Positions 6,559 through 9,173 of a DNA stretch of 9,173 nt are shown here, piece by piece. Source of the DNA: CAWEHT01 sp963808455 (lineage in GTDB: Bacteria > Chloroflexota > Anaerolineae > CG2-30-64-16). Numbering within the stretch: position 1 is the first letter of the stretch; each line of letters begins with the position of its first letter. The notes beneath the pieces were generated by a model that had not been told where the DNA came from, made no database searches, and saw nothing but the letters and a program-made list of their open reading frames with translations. The translations under genes were made by a program, and so were the position numbers. The stretch covers positions 1-9,173 of the forward strand of contig CAWEHT010000262.1 in the NCBI GenBank assembly GCA_963808455.1, given 5' to 3'.

Positions 6559-7714
6559 CCCACGTTAGCCGGGCGATCGGGCGAGAACGGTGTCAGGTCG
6601 AGGTCCGAGCGCCCTGAGACGAGCAGCTGCGCCACCGTGTCCCCGATCAGCGGCGTAACGATGACGGTGGACTTGAAGGCCGTGGCGAGGATCAGGCCGG
6701 GCAGCCCGGCTACCGGGCCCAGGTACGGCAGGCCATCCTCAGTGAACGCCACGGGCGCCGCCCACGCCCGCAGGACCCTCAGGCGCGCGAGCACCGGCAG
6801 GAAACGGCTGACTAGCCGGGCGATAGCCGGCCCTCCTTCCCGGCTGACGCGCCTGCCCAGATCTTCCGTCACTTGCGCGGCCTCTCCCAGCAGAAAGTGG
6901 CCTTCACGGCTCTGGCCTACCGCCAGCACGGCCTCCGGCCCACCATGGCCTGGCTCCGCCTGCGCCTCCTCGAAAAACGCTGCCGAGCTGACGTGGGCAT
7001 TGAGGCGCAGGTCACAAGCCTCGGTGACCAACGCCTGGCCGTGGACGTGCGGGACCGCCCACTCACGCCCGAGCATCCGGCCCAGCGCCGGCGTCCAGGC
7101 TCCGGTTGCCAATACGACCGCGGCCCGTGCTGAACGGCCCGGCTTGCGTCAGGACTCCCCGGGCCCGTCCGCCGCGGATGTCAAATCCCGTGATCCTGGT
7201 GTCTACACAGACGGTCAGCCCACGCTTGCGCGCCTGTTGCAGATAGGCCCACATCAGCCCGAACGGCGAGACCTGCGCTTCGCCGGGATAATAGGCGGCG
7301 CCCAGCACCACGTGCGGGTCAATCAACGGCTCCAGTTCCGGAAGACGAGAGGACGGGACGAGCTCGGCCCCGATCCCGGCCGCACGCAGCGCGGGCAGGC
7401 GAGCCGCCACGGCTTGCCATTGCGAATCTCGGTCTCGATCAGCAAGAGGCTCCCCTGACGGCGATAGCCGACAGAGCAACCCAATTCGTGCTCCAGCTCC
7501 GCGGACCTGCGGAAGCCGGCAGTCACCATCGGCAGGCTGTGCGCCAACTCTGCGTCCTGCACCTGGATGTTGCCAAAATTCGCCCGCGTGAAGCGCCCCC
7601 CATCACCTGCCCCTGGTCGAGCAGAACTGTGCGGAGGCCGGCCGCCGTCAGGGCATAAGCCACGGCACAGCCGATGTAGCCTGCCCCGGCTACAACCGCA
7701 TCATAGGTCTGCAT
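6507..7714 (-). pseudogene. FAD-dependent oxidoreductase (DadA/glycine oxidase-like, DAO family), interrupted by three frameshifts
   Basis: Reading on the minus strand from ATG 7712-7714 (GGAGAG just upstream; a GTG directly before it is also possible), the protein opens with the FAD-binding Rossmann loop VVAGAGYIGCAVAYAL and ends the second strand in LLDQG. A missing base near 7583-7588 shifts into ANFGNIQVQDAELAHSLP. A missing base near 7427-7432 shifts into DSQWQAVAARLPALRAAG. An extra base near 7124-7126 shifts into AAVVLATGAWTPALG. Corrected, the frame gives about 402 residues, the normal length, with the C-terminal FAD block (FTEDGLPYLGPVAGLPGL) present. The family oxidises amino acids, N-methyl amines or opine-like secondary amines to imines. 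It follows the cyclodeaminase-like gene with a gap of about 127 bases and probably shares its transcript. Error is more likely than decay because no motif is lost. The exact substrate is unknown. Confidence 0.85.
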
Positions 7715-7724
7715 CACTCTCCAG

Positions 7725-7738
7725 GCAAGCCTGCTTGC
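7725..7738 (-). other. Small hairpin beside the FAD oxidoreductase ribosome binding site
   Basis: GCAAG-CCTG-CTTGC forms a 5-bp stem with a 4-base loop; an alternative stem CAGGC-AA-GCCTG overlaps it (7722-7733). On the minus strand it comes directly before GGAGAG (7717-7722), and the alternative fold would touch that site. It may tune initiation; with such short stems chance is a serious alternative. Confidence 0.25.
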
Positions 7739-7841
7739 ACAGAATGGGATGGGAACATGCCGCCGGACCCGTCATGGGAGACGGCACGCGCCCGTGGCTA
7801 CTGGTCAGCCGATAGCGGCGACAGGGCTTGTGGATCGGGAT

Positions 7842-8425
7842 TTAGCTACGCACTCGCTCCACCGGCCGGATGCCCTGCAAATGCTTCCGCAACGTCTCCA
7901 GCTCCGGCTCGAATCTGATGAGCCGGACGAGCGGTTCAGGCCAGATGCGCAGATTGGAGTCGAGCAGCAAGGCGGCGGCGCGCGCTGTGCCGTAAAGCAA
8001 CAGAATCGCCATCTCCAGGTCATCCTGCGCGGCGCGTGCGCCAACGTCCGGAAATCCTGCAAGAGCAACGCTGCTTCGGCTGCCAGCTCCCCTACCTCCA
8101 GGGGCATCTCGCACAGCCGGTCCTGTTGTTTTCCCAAATCGTCTTGATTTTCCCTGGCCTGGGCGAGAGCCCTGATGGTTGCACCATCTTCGTCTGCAAG
8201 CGCCTGTAGCTGGCGGCGGATCTCGGCCAGGAGGGCGGCCCGCTGGCGCGCGAATTGCTGCTCCTCACCTTCTAACAGAGCGGAACTGATGCGGACGCAA
8301 GCCTCCCCGAGGCTGCAAGCCAGGGCCGCAGAGGCGGTGATCGTGGCCCCAGCCATGGCATGCGGCTGCCCTGCGATATACTCCGTCACCTGGCCGAGTG
8401 GACTCGAGGTCAGCGGGGATATCAT
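7842..8425 (-). pseudogene. Cyclodeaminase/cyclohydrolase family protein (FTCD_C-like), one frameshift
   Basis: From ATG 8423-8425 (minus strand, AAGGGGTAGGG upstream, which overlaps the permease stop) the protein begins MISPLTSSPLGQVTEYIAG and is strongly helical. The segment ALADEDGATIRALAQA and the following long helices resemble the C-terminal cyclodeaminase domain of formiminotransferase-cyclodeaminase and stand-alone methenyl-THF cyclohydrolase (FchA-like) proteins. A missing base near 8033-8036 shifts the frame; past it AQDDLEMAILLLYGTARAA continues to TAA 7842-7844. The corrected product is 194 residues, typical for the stand-alone family. The family's usual glycine-rich PxPGGGS loop near the N-terminus is replaced by PHAMAGATITA, so folate binding may be altered or lost. 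It lies 5 bases after the permease gene, hence translationally coupled, and precedes the FAD oxidoreductase. Known members act on folate one-carbon units; that this one does is inference. It could instead be an uncharacterised four-helix protein. Confidence 0.62.
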
Positions 8426-8430
8426 GCGCC

Positions 8431-9173
8431 CTACCCCTTGACGGCGCCTTCGACCATGGCCCTGAAGAACACGCGCCTGGCAAACAAGAAAAGCAGGATC
8501 ATAGGCAAAGCGATGAGGACACACACCGCCGCCACCACGTGCACGTTGACGATGTTCTGGCCAAGGAAGGCGTAGAGGCCATACATGAGCGGCCTCAGCT
8601 CGATCTTGGAGATGAGCAGGTAGCCGGCGATGAATTCGTTCCACACGTTGACAAAGGTCAGCAGGAACACTGATGTCAGGCCTGGCAGAGCCAACGGCAT
8701 GGTGATGCGCATCAACGTGCCCACCGGGCTGCAACCGTCGATCAGCGCAGCTTCCTCCAGCTCGCGGGGGATGGCATCCATGAAACCCTTGGCGATCCAC
8801 ACGCTCAAAGGCAGGAAAAAGCCCATGTAGACCACGATGATGAAGACGCGATCGTTGTAAATGGGAAGCCCCGACTTGCGCAACGTCGCGCCCGCCTGGT
8901 AGAGCGCCACCAGGTTCGTGAGCAGCGGCACGCCCATGATGACGAGGATGCCGACCATCAAGGCCTGGCGGCCAGGAAATCGATAGCGCGAGAAAGCGTA
9001 GCCCGACATGCCGGCCAACAGCACGACCAGGGCCGATGTGACCGTGGCGTACAGCAGTGTGTTGGGCAGGTACGTAGTGAACATGCGGCTCGTCAGGATA
9101 AACCCGAACAGCGCGTGCGCCACCGGCTTAGGGGCCAGGGCGCGAACGTAGCCCTCCACCGTCCAGCGACACG
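8431..9173 (-). CDS. ABC sugar transporter permease, MalG-like (CUT1), 5' end outside the window
   Basis: An inner-membrane permease with about 245 residues visible; the family is usually 270-300. The frame stays open to the window edge (RWTVEGYVRAL resembles the 'T-L-E-N-Y' region that follows the first membrane segment of MalG-type proteins), so the GTG at 9157-9159 is not a convincing start and the first membrane helix lies upstream. Counting from that GTG, the visible hydrophobic segments are at about 31-53, 65-87, 104-124, 158-181 and 205-228. The cytoplasmic EAA loop that docks the ATPase is clear at 135-160 (ELEEAALIDGCSPVGTLMRI, then PLALP), and the end GAVKG is a hallmark of MalG-type permeases. 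The solute is probably a carbohydrate or a related polyol or conjugate; partner permease, binding protein and ATPase should lie upstream, outside the window. Its stop (8431-8433) is 5 bases from the cyclodeaminase start. Confidence 0.92.
   Translation of the reverse strand, partial: CRWTVEGYVRALAPKPVAHALFGFILTSRMFTTYLPNTLLYATVTSALVVLLAGMSGYAFSRYRFPGRQALMVGILVIMGVPLLTNLVALYQAGATLRKSGLPIYNDRVFIIVVYMGFFLPLSVWIAKGFMDAIPRELEEAALIDGCSPVGTLMRITMPLALPGLTSVFLLTFVNVWNEFIAGYLLISKIELRPLMYGLYAFLGQNIVNVHVVAAVCVLIALPMILLFLFARRVFFRAMVEGAVKG

Noticed and set aside
6637..7458. Plus-strand open frame of 273 codons opposite the FAD oxidoreductase
   Set aside because: The minus strand here carries clear DAO-family sequence; the plus translation is Ser/Arg/Ala-rich noise with no ribosome binding site.
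8426..8800. N-terminal part of the 331-codon minus-strand frame running 8800 to 7805
   Set aside because: It overlaps the permease gene out of frame. Only the part from 8425 onward, up to the frameshift near 8035, is real protein (the cyclodeaminase-like product).
1..9173. CRISPR arrays, tRNA or rRNA genes, insertion sequences, phage genes, toxin-antitoxin or defence systems
   Set aside because: I looked on both strands and saw no spaced repeats, cloverleaf-like segments, transposase motifs or terminal inverted repeats. The locus is metabolic.

Overview
The window is a GC-rich, gene-dense piece of bacterial DNA with purine-rich Shine-Dalgarno sites and no phage, transposon, CRISPR or RNA-gene signal. 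It looks like a catabolic locus of a free-living heterotroph. The family mix (CUT1-type sugar permease, TIM-barrel isomerase, acetoin-type 2-oxoacid dehydrogenase, SDR) and the composition would fit Chloroflexota or a similar high-GC lineage, but that is an inference of modest confidence. No marker gene is present.

Left part, plus strand (23-5412): five genes in one direction with short gaps. They are a hydroxypyruvate-isomerase-like TIM-barrel protein, a saccharopine-dehydrogenase-like NAD(P) reductase, and the E2, E1-alpha and E1-beta components of an acetoin/pyruvate-type 2-oxoacid dehydrogenase. The E2 gene precedes the two E1 genes, carries two E3-binding domains in tandem, and no E3 gene is in view. 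E1-beta is full length but is read in three frames because of three single-base indels. A 345-base non-coding gap (5413-5757) with a short direct repeat and a GC hairpin follows, and then an intact SDR dehydrogenase gene (5758-6558) with a strong ribosome binding site.

Right part, minus strand (9173 down to 6507): a MalG-like ABC sugar-transport permease that enters from outside the window, then, 5 bases later, a small cyclodeaminase/cyclohydrolase-family (FTCD_C-like) gene with one frameshift, then a DadA/glycine-oxidase-like FAD oxidoreductase with three frameshifts. The oxidoreductase converges on the SDR gene and their 3' ends overlap by 52 bases as read.

Taken together the locus could import a carbohydrate-like or amino-containing compound (permease), oxidise or isomerise it (FAD oxidase, SDR, isomerase, reductase), and send a 2-oxo product into acyl-CoA through the dehydrogenase complex, with the cyclodeaminase-like protein suggesting a folate one-carbon step. 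The substrate cannot be read from the sequence. The most striking direct observation is seven single-base indels in three genes between about 4450 and 8040, all of which restore full-length, stop-free family proteins when corrected. This points to sequencing or assembly error more than to real gene decay.
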